A stretch of DNA of 64,000 bases from CADEDH01 sp041394285 (GTDB lineage: Bacteria; Actinomycetota; Acidimicrobiia; Acidimicrobiales; SZUA-35), in contig JAWKIL010000005.1 in assembly GCA_041394285.1 (NCBI GenBank), positions 1 through 64,000 of the forward strand. Direction: 5' to 3'. This document shows positions 1-8,824 of the stretch, piece by piece (position 1 is the first letter of the stretch; the number at the start of each line of letters is the position of its first letter). The translations under genes were made by a program, and so were the position numbers. The notes under the pieces are model-generated. The model was not told the origin of the DNA. It made no database searches and was given only the letters and a program-made list of their open reading frames with translations.

Positions 1-66
1 GACCAATAGGGCCAAGGCGATGCCGATGCCCGCCACCAGGTGCGCCGAGGCGCGCATTCGTCTCAT
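1..66 (-). CDS. N-terminal fragment of an exported or membrane protein (cut by window edge)
   Basis: Only the first 22 codons lie in the window. They read MRRMRASAHLVAGIGIALAL followed by LV: a short arginine-rich start and then a hydrophobic stretch, as in a signal peptide or first membrane helix. A GGAGAA sequence sits 8 nt before the ATG and works as a ribosome binding site, which supports this start. Nothing can be said about function because the rest lies left of the window. Confidence 0.6.
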   Translation of the reverse strand, partial: MRRMRASAHLVAGIGIALALLV

Positions 67-191
67 CACGTAGTTCTCCGCTGCCTGGGGGTCACGTCCG
101 CCGTCGACCCACCGTGCGCCCTCTCCCGGGACGTGGGCGGAGAACCTAGCCCGACGTTCTGTTCCCGTCCACCGCTTCGACCGGGATGGGC

Positions 192-1181
192 TCAACGCAG
201 CTCGGCCGAGGCCCGGTAGCCCCGGGTGACCTCGTCGATGCGGCGGTACAGGTCGGCGTCGAGGGTGACGTCGAGGGCGGCGACCGAGGCCTGGAGCTGG
301 TCGGGGCGGCTGGCGCCGATGATGGGGGCCGTGATCGCCGGCTGGGCCAGGCACCAGGCGACGGCCAGCGTCACCAGCGGCATCCCCGCCTCCTCGGCCA
401 GGCGCTTCAGCTCCTCCACCGTGTCGAACACCGGGTCGTGCCAGTAGCGGTCCTGGTAACGGCCGGCGGCCGAACCCAGCGTGAACCGGGTGCCTTCGGT
501 GGCGGTACCGGGCCGGTGCTTGCCCGACAGCATCCCGCCGGCGATCGGGTTGTACGGGATCACGCCGATCCCCTCCTGCTCGCACAGGGGGAACAGCTCC
601 AGCTCGTTGCGCCGGTACAGCAGGTTGTAGCGGGGCTGGATGCAATCGAACCGCACGAGGTTGCGGGCCTCGCTCCGGCCTACGGACAGGGCCAGCTGCC
701 AGGCGGCGAAGTTCGAGCAGCCCACGTAGCCCACCTTGCCCTGGTGGACAAGGTCGTCGAGGGCCGACAGCGACTCCTCGATGGGGGTGTCGGGGTCGTA
801 GGAGTGGAGCTGGTAGAGGTCGATCCGGTCGGTGCCGAGCCGCCGCAGCGACGCTTCCACCGCTTCGGTGATGTGCTTGCGGGAGGCGCCCCGGTCCCAC
901 CGGCGCCGGCTCATCACCCCCACGCACTTGGTGGCGACGATGAAGTCGTCCCGCTTGCCCTGGAGCCAGCGGCCGATGATCTCCTCCGTGCGGCCCACCT
1001 CGGCCCCGGTGCCGCCCAGCGGGTAGACGTCGGCGGTGTCGAGGAAGGTGATGCCGGCCTCGGCGGCGGCGTCGAGGATGGCGAACGACTCCGCCTCGTC
1101 GTACTGCAGGCCGAAGGTCATGGTGCCGAGGCACAGGCGGGAGACGGGCAGGCCGGTCCGGCCCAGGGTGACGTGGCGCAT
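192..1181 (-). CDS. Aldo/keto reductase
   Basis: A 329-residue NAD(P)H-dependent oxidoreductase of the aldo/keto reductase superfamily, a soluble TIM barrel that reduces aldehydes or ketones. The catalytic tetrad can be placed as D48 and Y53 (LDTADVY), K85 (VATK) and H126 (LYQLH). The C-terminal cofactor-binding part contains PIIGASRPDQL. Length is typical. The substrate cannot be read from sequence; family members often act on sugars, quinones or xenobiotic carbonyls. The gene stands alone, and its ATG lies 6 nt downstream of a TAGGGT box with no Shine-Dalgarno, so the mRNA is probably leaderless. Confidence 0.93.
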   Translation of the reverse strand: MRHVTLGRTGLPVSRLCLGTMTFGLQYDEAESFAILDAAAEAGITFLDTADVYPLGGTGAEVGRTEEIIGRWLQGKRDDFIVATKCVGVMSRRRWDRGASRKHITEAVEASLRRLGTDRIDLYQLHSYDPDTPIEESLSALDDLVHQGKVGYVGCSNFAAWQLALSVGRSEARNLVRFDCIQPRYNLLYRRNELELFPLCEQEGIGVIPYNPIAGGMLSGKHRPGTATEGTRFTLGSAAGRYQDRYWHDPVFDTVEELKRLAEEAGMPLVTLAVAWCLAQPAITAPIIGASRPDQLQASVAALDVTLDADLYRRIDEVTRGYRASAELR

Positions 1182-1187
1182 AGGGCG

Positions 1188-1193
1188 ACCCTA
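1188..1193 (-). promoter_or_regulatory. -10 box of leaderless promoter, aldo/keto reductase
   Basis: TAGGGT on the minus strand ends 6 nt before the ATG at 1181. With transcription starting about 7 nt after the box, the ATG would be at or next to the 5' end of the mRNA. No ribosome binding site is visible. Confidence 0.5.
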
Positions 1194-1202
1194 CTCACGC
1201 CC

Positions 1203-1400
1203 ATGCCACCGCGCCGGCCGAGCTCGCTGATGGGCGAGGACGGCATCGTGCTGGCCAGCGGCGGCGGCAACATCTTCAACCGGGTGGTCGTCGCCTTGGC
1301 GGTGGCCGACCTGGCCTCGGTCAGAGACGTCGTGGCCACGGTCGGCGACCCGGGCATGATCCGGGTGATCGGCGGCGGCGAGATTGTCGAGGGGGCGTGA
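1203..1400 (+). CDS. Short hypothetical ORF or gene remnant
   Basis: A 65-residue reading frame (alternative ATG at 1230) with hydrophobic and glycine-rich segments (VLASGGGNIF, VVVALAVADLASV, IRVIGGGEIVEG). It is the only plausible coding content between the divergent aldo/keto reductase and the HNH gene. No family was recognised and no clear ribosome binding site is seen. It could be the tail of a decayed larger gene. Bases 1401-1539 after it hold nothing obvious except the promoter of the next gene. Confidence 0.3.
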   Translation: MPPRRPSSLMGEDGIVLASGGGNIFNRVVVALAVADLASVRDVVATVGDPGMIRVIGGGEIVEGA

Positions 1401-1527
1401 CACCCGGTCCGCTCAGGTCCCTCTGTCGGGGTCCCAACCCTGTGTCACGTTTCCCTGCTTTCCGGTTTTCTTCGGTTTTCTTCCCGGAAGAGGCTCAGAT
1501 TCGGGGTTCGGTGTCACACCTCCTGCG

Positions 1528-1533
1528 TAGTGT
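1528..1533 (+). promoter_or_regulatory. -10 box of leaderless promoter, DUF222/HNH gene
   Basis: TAGTGT ends 6 nt before the ATG at 1540. There is no Shine-Dalgarno sequence, so the pattern favours leaderless translation and supports this start. Confidence 0.45.
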
Positions 1534-1539
1534 TGCCTC

Positions 1540-2904
1540 ATGGATTCGGTGGCGGAACCGGGGTTTGTCAGCGCAGGGCTGGCCTCCGCGTTCGCTGATC
1601 TCGTGGCCGCCGCCCACCGGGTAGCCGCCCAGCTGACCGAACCACAGCAGGCCACCGATGTGCTGTTGGCCGAGCACCAACTGGAGCTCGTCCACCGCAT
1701 CGTCAGCGCTACCCAGGTCGACAACGGGGCCCGGATCGACAGCGAACGGTTGTACCGGATCGACGGCCACCGCTCCGTCAAAGCTCACATCCGCCACGTG
1801 CTGAAGGTGTCACTGGAGGAAGCGTCACGGCGGGCGAAGGCGGTCCGAGCGTTACGGGACCTGCCCGAGGTGGCGGCTGCCGCACGGTCCGGGCGGATCG
1901 GGCCCGACCATGTGCAGGTCCTGGCCCGGGTGCAGGCCAACCCTCGGATCAAAGGCCAGGTCCCGGCCCGGCAGGACAAGTTCCTGCGGTGGGCCGACGA
2001 GGAATCCTTCGACGACTTCAGGACCAAGGTCCTCGACTGGGAGCGGGCCACCGACCTCGACGGCGGGTTCAAAGACAACAACCGCCACCACGACAACCGC
2101 ACCGTCCGACTGATCTACAACAGCATCGAAGGCGTCTGGGAACTCACCGGCCACTTCGCCGCCGACCAAGGCGCCCGAGCCCGCGAGATCCTCGACCACT
2201 ACACCCAAGCCGAATGGCACACCGACTGGGCCGAAGCCCGCTCCCGCCTCGGCGACGCAGCCACCCTGTCTGATCTGAAGCGGACCGACGCCCAACGGCG
2301 GGCTGATGCGTTCATGCGGATGTGCAACGACGCCGCCGGCGCCCCGCCAGAGACGGCCGCCCCCCGCATCGTGCACAACATCGTCTGGTCCGCCGAGACC
2401 TACCAGTCGATGCTTGAACTGCTGGGTAGCGACGCCGCCGCGCTCGACACCCACTGGTCCGCTTCGTTGACCGACGGTCGGGCGCAGCGGGGCCTGTGGT
2501 GTGACCCCGACACCTACCGGTGCTCCACCCTCGACGGTGTCCCGTTGGAGCCAATCGAGCAGTTCTTCTCCAGCCTGGCCAACGAGATCCGCCGGGTCGT
2601 CATCAACACCAAGGGCGTGGTGATCGACCTCGGCCGCAAAGCCCGCCTATTCACCGGATCCGCCCGACACGCCGCCAAGCTCCAGAGCCCCCACTGCGTG
2701 TGGCCAGGCTGTGATCATCCGACCACCCGCTGCGAGATCGACCACCTGCGTGACTACAACCACGGCGGCCACACCAACCCCGCCAACGGCGCACCCCTCT
2801 GCGGGTTCCACAACAGATGGAAACAAAAGAGGTACACCGTCACGCGAGACCCGGTCACCGGGAGGTGGCGCACCTACCGCCCCGACGGCACCGAGATCCA
2901 ATGA
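1540..2904 (+). CDS. DUF222 / HNH endonuclease domain protein (13E12-repeat type)
   Basis: A 454-residue protein of the actinobacterial DUF222-HNH family, which is multi-copy in mycobacteria (13E12 repeat proteins) and in many environmental actinobacteria. The N-terminal two thirds match DUF222 in layout (helical, with RAKAVRALRDLPEVAAAARSG). The C-terminus carries an HNH nuclease fold: zinc-type CVWPGC, then CEIDHLRDYNHGG, an N (NGAPLC) and a final HN. The catalytic His and metal ligands are therefore present. The biological role is unsettled; such genes behave as dispersed selfish or repetitive loci. The start is chosen from the leaderless promoter. Confidence 0.9.
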   Translation: MDSVAEPGFVSAGLASAFADLVAAAHRVAAQLTEPQQATDVLLAEHQLELVHRIVSATQVDNGARIDSERLYRIDGHRSVKAHIRHVLKVSLEEASRRAKAVRALRDLPEVAAAARSGRIGPDHVQVLARVQANPRIKGQVPARQDKFLRWADEESFDDFRTKVLDWERATDLDGGFKDNNRHHDNRTVRLIYNSIEGVWELTGHFAADQGARAREILDHYTQAEWHTDWAEARSRLGDAATLSDLKRTDAQRRADAFMRMCNDAAGAPPETAAPRIVHNIVWSAETYQSMLELLGSDAAALDTHWSASLTDGRAQRGLWCDPDTYRCSTLDGVPLEPIEQFFSSLANEIRRVVINTKGVVIDLGRKARLFTGSARHAAKLQSPHCVWPGCDHPTTRCEIDHLRDYNHGGHTNPANGAPLCGFHNRWKQKRYTVTRDPVTGRWRTYRPDGTEIQ

Positions 2905-2939
2905 GCCTGGTACCGCCGCCAGATCGAGGGTCGGGCGCC

Positions 2940-2945
2940 TACGCT
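2940..2945 (+). promoter_or_regulatory. -10 box of leaderless promoter, GMC oxidoreductase
   Basis: TACGCT ends 7 nt before the ATG at 2953, with no Shine-Dalgarno between. The arrangement is the same as for a dozen other genes in the window. Confidence 0.5.
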
Positions 2946-2952
2946 CGCGGCC

Positions 2953-4473
2953 ATGAGCGCACAGCGTGACGACCGGATCGACGACGGGGCCGAGGTGGTG
3001 GTGATCGGCGGCGGCTCGGGGGGAGCCGTGGTGGCCGGGCGGCTGGCCGAGGCCGGGGTGAGCGTGGTGCTGGTGGAGGCGGGGCCCGACTACGGCCACA
3101 TCGACGAGGGCCGGTGGCCGGCCGAGATCCTCGGTGCCGACCTGATCGCCACCACCCACGACTGGGGCTACACGTCAGGGCCGGTGGCGGGCCGGGACGA
3201 GCCGTGGACGTGGGAGCGGGCCCGCATCCTGGGCGGCTGCTCGGCCCACAACGGGGCCATCGCCGCCGTCGGCCACCACCGTGACTACGACGCCTGGAAG
3301 CTGCCGGGCTGGGACACGGCCACCCTGCGGCCCCTGTTCGTCACCGCCCTGGAGCGGATGCGGGTCCGCACCTACACCCGAGCCGAGGCCGGCCCCTTCC
3401 ACGACCGCTGCCTCGACGCCGCCGTGAGCGCCGGCTGGCCCGTCGACACCACCACCTTCGCCTCCGACCTGTGTGACCTCGACGCCGGTGACAACTTCGG
3501 GTTGGAGCCGGTCAACGTGTTCGAAGGCATCCGGTGGAACACGGCCTTCGCCTACCTCGACCCGGTGCGGGCCACGGGCAAGCTCCGCATCGTCGACCAC
3601 ACCGTGGTGGACCGGATCACGGGCGGCGACGGCGGGCGGCCGGTGACCGTCCACGCCGTCCGCCACGGCCGGCCGCTCACGATCGGGGCCGACCGGGTGG
3701 TGCTAGCCGCCGGGGTCTACGGCACCCCGGCCATCCTCCAGCGCTCAGGGATCGGGCCGGCCGACGCCCTGCGCACCCTCGGCATCGAGCCCACCCTCGA
3801 CCTGCCGGCCGTGGGGGCCAACCTCCACGACCACCCGATGATCAACGCCTCCCGGGCCCTCGGTCCCGACCTGCAACAGTGGATGGACGAGGCGGCGGCC
3901 GCCGGCTTCGTGCCCGAGGAGCAGACGCTGGGCAAGGCCCGCTCGTCGCTGGCCACCGACGGGATCTACGACCTCCATGTGTTCCCGGTGTGTTCCTCCA
4001 CCCAGACCCAGCTCACCAAAGGCCGGGCGCTGATGGAGGTGGCCTGCGTCAACCCCCGGTCCCGGGGCACCGTGCTCGTTGCCGGCCCCGATCCCGAGGC
4101 CCACCCCCGGATCGACCACGGCTACCTCAACGATCCCGAGGGCCACGACTGGCGGGTGCTGCGCGACGGGCTGGAGCTGGCCGAGGAGTTCCTGGCCCAG
4201 CCGGCGCTGCGGGCTGTCCTGATCGACGAGCCGCCGACCGACCGGTCGGAGGGCGCCATCCGCCGGCAGGTGCTCCACTACTACCACCCGGTGGGCACGG
4301 CGGCCATGGGGCTCGACCCTGCCGCCTCGGTGTGCGACCCGGCCGGCCGGGTCCACGGCCGCTCCGGCCTCGTGGTGGCCGACGCCTCCCTGTTCCCTAC
4401 CATTCCCCGGGCCAACACCAACATCCCGGCGGTGGTGGTGGGCGAGCGGATCGCCCAGCTCCTCCTGGCCTGA
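2953..4473 (+). CDS. GMC family FAD-dependent alcohol dehydrogenase/oxidase
   Basis: A 506-residue flavoprotein of the glucose-methanol-choline family that oxidises an alcohol group using bound FAD. The dinucleotide-binding motif is VVVIGGGSGGAVVAGRL near residue 20, followed by the acidic LVEAGP and the second FAD contact ARILGGCSAHNG. The C-terminal catalytic signature holds the active-site His in YYHPVGTAAMG and the Asn in RANTNIP. Some actinobacterial members work with mycofactocin (MftG-like), but no mft gene is in the window, so that is only a possibility. The gene meets the P450 gene tail to tail with no spacer (TGA|TCA). Confidence 0.92.
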   Translation: MSAQRDDRIDDGAEVVVIGGGSGGAVVAGRLAEAGVSVVLVEAGPDYGHIDEGRWPAEILGADLIATTHDWGYTSGPVAGRDEPWTWERARILGGCSAHNGAIAAVGHHRDYDAWKLPGWDTATLRPLFVTALERMRVRTYTRAEAGPFHDRCLDAAVSAGWPVDTTTFASDLCDLDAGDNFGLEPVNVFEGIRWNTAFAYLDPVRATGKLRIVDHTVVDRITGGDGGRPVTVHAVRHGRPLTIGADRVVLAAGVYGTPAILQRSGIGPADALRTLGIEPTLDLPAVGANLHDHPMINASRALGPDLQQWMDEAAAAGFVPEEQTLGKARSSLATDGIYDLHVFPVCSSTQTQLTKGRALMEVACVNPRSRGTVLVAGPDPEAHPRIDHGYLNDPEGHDWRVLRDGLELAEEFLAQPALRAVLIDEPPTDRSEGAIRRQVLHYYHPVGTAAMGLDPAASVCDPAGRVHGRSGLVVADASLFPTIPRANTNIPAVVVGERIAQLLLA

Positions 4474-5694
4474 TCAGCGCAACCTGACCGGCACCGAACG
4501 GGGCCCCCGCACCTGGCCGTTGGCCCAGGTGACGGGGGCCCTGCTGTCGAGGGTGTAGCCGGGGAAGGCGTCGATCCACTCCTGCATGGCCACCAACAGC
4601 TCCATGCGGGCCAGGTTGGACCCCAGGCAGCGGTGGACGCCCAAACCGAAGGCGGCGTGGCGGTTGACCCGGCGGTCGATCACGAACTCGTCGGCCCGCT
4701 CGAACACCTCGGGATCCCGGTTGGCGGCGGGGAACGTGAGCAGCACCTGCTCCCCGTGGCGTACCGGGCAGCCCGACACCTCGGTGTCGGCCACCACCTG
4801 GCGGGCCATCGTGACCGGCGAGTAGAAGCGCAGCACCTCCTCCATGGCCATCACCCACAGCGGGTCGTCGTGGGGCAGGCCGACCAGGCGGTCGCGGTCT
4901 TCGGGGTGGGTGGCGAAGTGCCACAGGCCCGACCCGATGCTCGACCAGGTGGTGTCGACCCCGGCCAGGATCAGCAGCATCAGGTAGCCGCACTGGAGCT
5001 CCCGGGGCACGGGCTGGCCCTCGATGTCGGCGTTGACGATCACCGTGGCCAGGTCGTCACGGGGGTCGTCGGCCCGGGCATCGAGCAGGGCGTTGAAGTA
5101 CTCGAACATCTCGACCTGGAGGGCCCGCTTCACGTCGTTGTCGCGCGGGGCGAGCTGGAAGTTGCGGAACACCCAGTCCCGGAACAGGTCGGCGTCGCTC
5201 TCCGGCACCCCGATCATCTCGGCGATCACGTGCACCGGGATGTGCTGGCTGTAGTCGACGGCGGCATCGGCGATGTCCTGGCCGTCCAGGGCGGCGATCA
5301 GGCTGCGGCAGTACTCCCGGGTCGGCTTCTCCTTGGCCTCGATCTGGCGGGGGCTGAAGGCGGCCAGCAGCAGGCGCCGCTGGGCGGCGTGCTCCGGCGG
5401 ATCGGTGGTGATCGGCGGTGCCTTGCGCACCGGGGAGTCGGGTAGCGACACCGAGACCCGGAACGACGAGAAGTGCTCCGGGTCGTGGGCGATGGCGCTC
5501 ACCGCATCGTGGGTGAGTGGCATGAAAGCCCGGCCGTACCGCTCGGTGAAGGCGACCGTGCAGCCCTGGGCCCGCAGGTCGGCCCAGATCTCGGGGGCGC
5601 GCTCGCCCCACTGGTCGTCCAGCCAGTCCCAGTCGTTGGCCCAGTCGGTCACCGGCTCAGGCCCGTCGGTACCGGTGTGGGTGTCGTAGGCCAT
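4474..5694 (-). CDS. Cytochrome P450
   Basis: A 406-residue soluble bacterial P450 monooxygenase. The heme loop FGLGVHRCLG puts the thiolate ligand at C356. The I-helix oxygen-activation motif is AGVDTT (244-249) and the ExxR motif is E286-R289. It hydroxylates an unknown substrate and needs electrons from a ferredoxin and reductase, neither of which is encoded nearby. The ATG at 5694 is chosen because it is preceded by GAGGGG and starts the normal P450 N-terminus; the reading frame stays open far upstream only because of the high GC content. The stop codon abuts that of the GMC gene. Confidence 0.95.
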   Translation of the reverse strand: MAYDTHTGTDGPEPVTDWANDWDWLDDQWGERAPEIWADLRAQGCTVAFTERYGRAFMPLTHDAVSAIAHDPEHFSSFRVSVSLPDSPVRKAPPITTDPPEHAAQRRLLLAAFSPRQIEAKEKPTREYCRSLIAALDGQDIADAAVDYSQHIPVHVIAEMIGVPESDADLFRDWVFRNFQLAPRDNDVKRALQVEMFEYFNALLDARADDPRDDLATVIVNADIEGQPVPRELQCGYLMLLILAGVDTTWSSIGSGLWHFATHPEDRDRLVGLPHDDPLWVMAMEEVLRFYSPVTMARQVVADTEVSGCPVRHGEQVLLTFPAANRDPEVFERADEFVIDRRVNRHAAFGLGVHRCLGSNLARMELLVAMQEWIDAFPGYTLDSRAPVTWANGQVRGPRSVPVRLR

Positions 5695-5808
5695 GCCGCC
5701 CCCTCGAGATGGATCAGTTGGCCCAAGGCTAGATCGGGTCGGTGACACCGATCCAGGGTCGGGCCGAACGGCCCTCAACCGTGCGGGAGGCGGGCCGACC
5801 GGACCGCC

Positions 5809-7596
5809 ATGAGAAACTGGGCGAGCTCCCTCCGCCGCCAGGCTTCGAGGCGACGGATCCGATCGCTGGTTCCGCTCCTGGCCGCGCTGGTGGCCATGGT
5901 GTCGGTGTCCCACCTCGTGATCAACGGAGGGCCCCGGAAACCGGTGGGTCTGGCGGCCGAGATCCCGGGTTGTGCCACCCCGATGGCGGTGACGGCGCCC
6001 GCCGCCGACCTGGCTTCGCTGGTGGCGGCCCAGGCCGAGGGCACCTGCTTCCTCCTGGCCGACGGCGAGTACCGGTTCCACGACGTGGTGCCCAAGAACG
6101 GCATGTCGTTCGTGGGCGCTTCCACCGCCGGCGTGGTGGTGAACGGTGCCGGTCACGAGAACGCCTTCCACGGCACCGCCGATCGGGTCACGATCGCCCA
6201 GATGACGTTCGCCGGCTTCGACAACGCCGCCGGGACCTCGGCTCAGGAGCAGGCCCCGATACGCGGCACCGCCGCCCTGTGGGCCAGCGAGCCGGGCCGG
6301 ATGGCCACGAACTGGATGATCACGGACATCGTCAGCCGCAACAACGTGGCCAGCGGCGTGTTCCTGGGCGACAACTTCACCGTCCGCAACAGCGAGCTGC
6401 ACCACAACGCGGTGACCGGGATCGGCGGCGACTCGATCGTGGGCGCCCTCATCGAGGACAACGTCATCCACCACAACGGCAGCGGCGGCGCCTCGGGGGC
6501 GGCGGCCAACGGGGCCGGCGTCAAGCTGACCCAGTCCGGCACCGCCGACAAACCGGTGATCGTGCGCAACAACGAGCTGCACAGCAATCACCGGGAGGCT
6601 CTCTGGTTCGACCTGGCCTGCCATGGGATCCAGGTGCTCGACAACTACATCCACGACCACGTCAGCCGGGGTGTGATGTTCGAGCTGTCGAGCGGGCTGG
6701 TGGTGAGGGGCAACACGATCCTGCGTTCCAACACCTGGACCGACTTCACCCAGGACTTCAACGCCGGCGCCGTCACCGTGGGCGAGTCGGCCGACGCCCT
6801 GGTCGAGGGCAACACGATCGACACGGCCGAGGCCGCGGTCATCGTCCGCCAGACCGGCCGGCCCTACCCGGGCGAGGATCTCTCCCCCTATCCGGGGCTC
6901 ACCTTCACGTCGGCCAACGTCACCGTGCGACACAACGTGGTGCGCAACTCGAAGTCCGTCGGGATCTCGATGGGGGTGTCCGGGCCCCAGGCCATCGACA
7001 CCTCCACCATCCGCTTCATCGACAACAGCTACGACACCCCGGCGGCGATGAGTTTCCGGTGGAACGACGGCACCCAGACGTTCGACCAGTGGCAGGCCGC
7101 GGGCCGCGACACTACCACCGCCGGCCAGCAGCTCACCCAGCCCGAGGCCGTGACCGACCGCGGCCCCGACGCCGACCCCATCGTGACCGAGACCACCACC
7201 TCGACGACGGCCCCGACGACGGCCTCGACCAACGCCACGACGAGCGGGGCCACCGCCCCGACCGCTGCTCCCGCCGCCTCGACCCCCGGGGCCGCCGCCT
7301 CGGCCGCCGAGTCCGCCGCCTCGAGCGCCGCACCTGCCCCCTCGACCGCAGTGCCCGCCACGGCGGCCGCCAGACGGACCCGACCGGCGACAGCGGCCAA
7401 GCCGGCGACAGCGGCCAGGCCAGTGAGGACCCGGCCGGAAGCGACCGCTGTCGCCGCCGAGGCGCCGGCGTCCGAGCGGCCAGTGGTCGCCCGGCGTCAG
7501 CTGCGGTGGAATCGCTTCCTCCGCGAGGAGATGCGCTCCACCCGGCGGGCGGCGGGGGCGCCGTTCCGCCCCGTCCGGGTGAATCCGGAGCGCTGA
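5809..7596 (+). CDS. Secreted right-handed parallel beta-helix repeat protein with low-complexity tail
   Basis: A 595-residue exported protein. It begins with a basic N-terminus (RRQASRRRIRS) and a hydrophobic signal segment (LVPLLAALVAMVSVSHLVI). Residues of about 90-420 contain repeated short strands with Asn ladders (VRNNELHSN, VLDNYIHDH, VRGNTI, VEGNTI, VRHNVV), typical of PbH1 repeats in pectate-lyase-like folds that bind or cleave polysaccharides. From about 440 onward there is a Thr/Ala/Ser/Pro-rich linker and then a basic end (LRWNRFLREEMRSTRRAAG). No sortase motif is seen. The substrate is unknown, and no catalytic residues could be assigned with confidence. Confidence 0.8.
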   Translation: MRNWASSLRRQASRRRIRSLVPLLAALVAMVSVSHLVINGGPRKPVGLAAEIPGCATPMAVTAPAADLASLVAAQAEGTCFLLADGEYRFHDVVPKNGMSFVGASTAGVVVNGAGHENAFHGTADRVTIAQMTFAGFDNAAGTSAQEQAPIRGTAALWASEPGRMATNWMITDIVSRNNVASGVFLGDNFTVRNSELHHNAVTGIGGDSIVGALIEDNVIHHNGSGGASGAAANGAGVKLTQSGTADKPVIVRNNELHSNHREALWFDLACHGIQVLDNYIHDHVSRGVMFELSSGLVVRGNTILRSNTWTDFTQDFNAGAVTVGESADALVEGNTIDTAEAAVIVRQTGRPYPGEDLSPYPGLTFTSANVTVRHNVVRNSKSVGISMGVSGPQAIDTSTIRFIDNSYDTPAAMSFRWNDGTQTFDQWQAAGRDTTTAGQQLTQPEAVTDRGPDADPIVTETTTSTTAPTTASTNATTSGATAPTAAPAASTPGAAASAAESAASSAAPAPSTAVPATAAARRTRPATAAKPATAARPVRTRPEATAVAAEAPASERPVVARRQLRWNRFLREEMRSTRRAAGAPFRPVRVNPER

Positions 7597-7608
7597 CCGG
7601 CGGCCAAC

Positions 7609-7614
7609 TAGCTT
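7609..7614 (+). promoter_or_regulatory. -10 box of leaderless promoter, CaiB/BaiF CoA transferase
   Basis: TAGCTT ends 7 nt before the ATG at 7622. This favours the ATG over an in-frame TTG at 7613, which would overlap the box. Confidence 0.45.
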
Positions 7615-7621
7615 GTCCGCC

Positions 7622-8824
7622 ATGAGCGGACCGTTGAGCGGGATCAGAGTGCTCGACCTCACCCGGGTGGTGGCAGGACCATTCGCCACCCGGGTGCTGG
7701 CCGACCAGGGGGCAGAGGTCATCAAGGTCGAGCCTCCCGACGGCGACATGAGCCGGACCTTCCCGCCGCTGGCCGACGACGGCGTCACCCCCTACTTCGC
7801 CCAGCAGAACGCGGGCAAGCGGTTCTGCTCGGTGGACCTGACCGCCCCCGGCGCCACCGACCTGTTGCGGGAGCTCCTGGCCCACTGCGACGTGCTGGTG
7901 GAGAACTTCCGGCCCGGCGTGCTCAGCCGCTACGGCCTCGGCCCGGCGGCCATGCTGGAGCAGTTCCCCCGCCTCGTCTACTGCTCGATCACGGGCTTCG
8001 GCCAGGACGGGCCGTGGGCCGACCGCCGGGCCTACGCCCCCATCGGGCATCTCGAGTCGGGCCTGCTCCACTACGACGAGGCCAAGACCGGCCGCCCGGC
8101 CCGCCAACCGGCCCTGGTGCTGGGCGACGTCACCACCGCCCTGATGGCGGCCGGCTCGATCAACGCCCTGCTGGTGCAGGCGGCCCGAACCGGCCAGGGC
8201 GGCCACCTCGACGTGTGCATGGTGGAGTCGATGGTCTACCTCCAGGAATGGGCGTCGACCGAGCTGGCCGGCGGCTGGCAGGGCACCAACGCCGGCGCCT
8301 GCGACCAGACCCCGATCCTGCGCCTGCCCGACGGCCGGGTGTGGGGCCTGGGCGGCAACCCCGTGGCCTGGTTCGACACCCTGCCCGAGGCGATGGGACG
8401 GCCCGAGCTGCGCCAGGATCCCCGCTTCGCCGATCCGCTCGACCGCGAGGCCAACCGGGCCGAGCTGGAGGCGGAGCTGACGGCGTGGGCCGCCACCTTC
8501 GAGCGGTTCGACGACTTCCGGCGGGAGCTGGAGGCCCGCACCCCGTTCACGGTGGCCGAGCTGCACTCGATCCACGACCTGGCGGCGTCCGACTTCGCCG
8601 CCCACCGCCAGCTGTTCGCCGCAGTCACCAGCGCCGCCGGCGGCGAGCGCATCCGCATCCCGGCCCGGCCGGCGGCCGGCGCCGGCATCGGCACCACCGG
8701 CCGGGTGGCGGCCCGGGGTGCCGACAACCGGGACGTCCTGCGTGAGGTGCTGGGCTACGACGACGCCCGTATCGACGCGCTGGCCGCCGCCGGGGTCCTC
8801 ACCGCCGCCGCCCCGGTGGCCTGA
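7622..8824 (+). CDS. CaiB/BaiF (class III) CoA-transferase
   Basis: A 400-residue class III CoA transferase that moves CoA between carboxylic acids through an aspartyl intermediate. The N-terminal signature GIRVLDLTRVVAGPFATR is typical, and the catalytic Asp falls at D169 (LVLGDVTTAL), the same number as in formyl-CoA transferase. Other family segments are AEVIKVEPP, LVENFRPGVL and ITGFGQDGP. Substrates in this family range from formyl- and carnitinyl-CoA to alpha-methylacyl-CoA racemisation; none can be chosen here. A transporter gene follows at once and may share the transcript. Confidence 0.93.
   Translation: MSGPLSGIRVLDLTRVVAGPFATRVLADQGAEVIKVEPPDGDMSRTFPPLADDGVTPYFAQQNAGKRFCSVDLTAPGATDLLRELLAHCDVLVENFRPGVLSRYGLGPAAMLEQFPRLVYCSITGFGQDGPWADRRAYAPIGHLESGLLHYDEAKTGRPARQPALVLGDVTTALMAAGSINALLVQAARTGQGGHLDVCMVESMVYLQEWASTELAGGWQGTNAGACDQTPILRLPDGRVWGLGGNPVAWFDTLPEAMGRPELRQDPRFADPLDREANRAELEAELTAWAATFERFDDFRRELEARTPFTVAELHSIHDLAASDFAAHRQLFAAVTSAAGGERIRIPARPAAGAGIGTTGRVAARGADNRDVLREVLGYDDARIDALAAAGVLTAAAPVA

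Noticed and set aside
1540..2904. Restriction or homing endonuclease system
   Set aside because: DUF222-HNH proteins are common dispersed actinobacterial genes; no methylase or intron/intein is associated.
2953..4473. Mycofactocin system
   Set aside because: A GMC oxidoreductase alone is not enough; no mftA-F genes are in the window.
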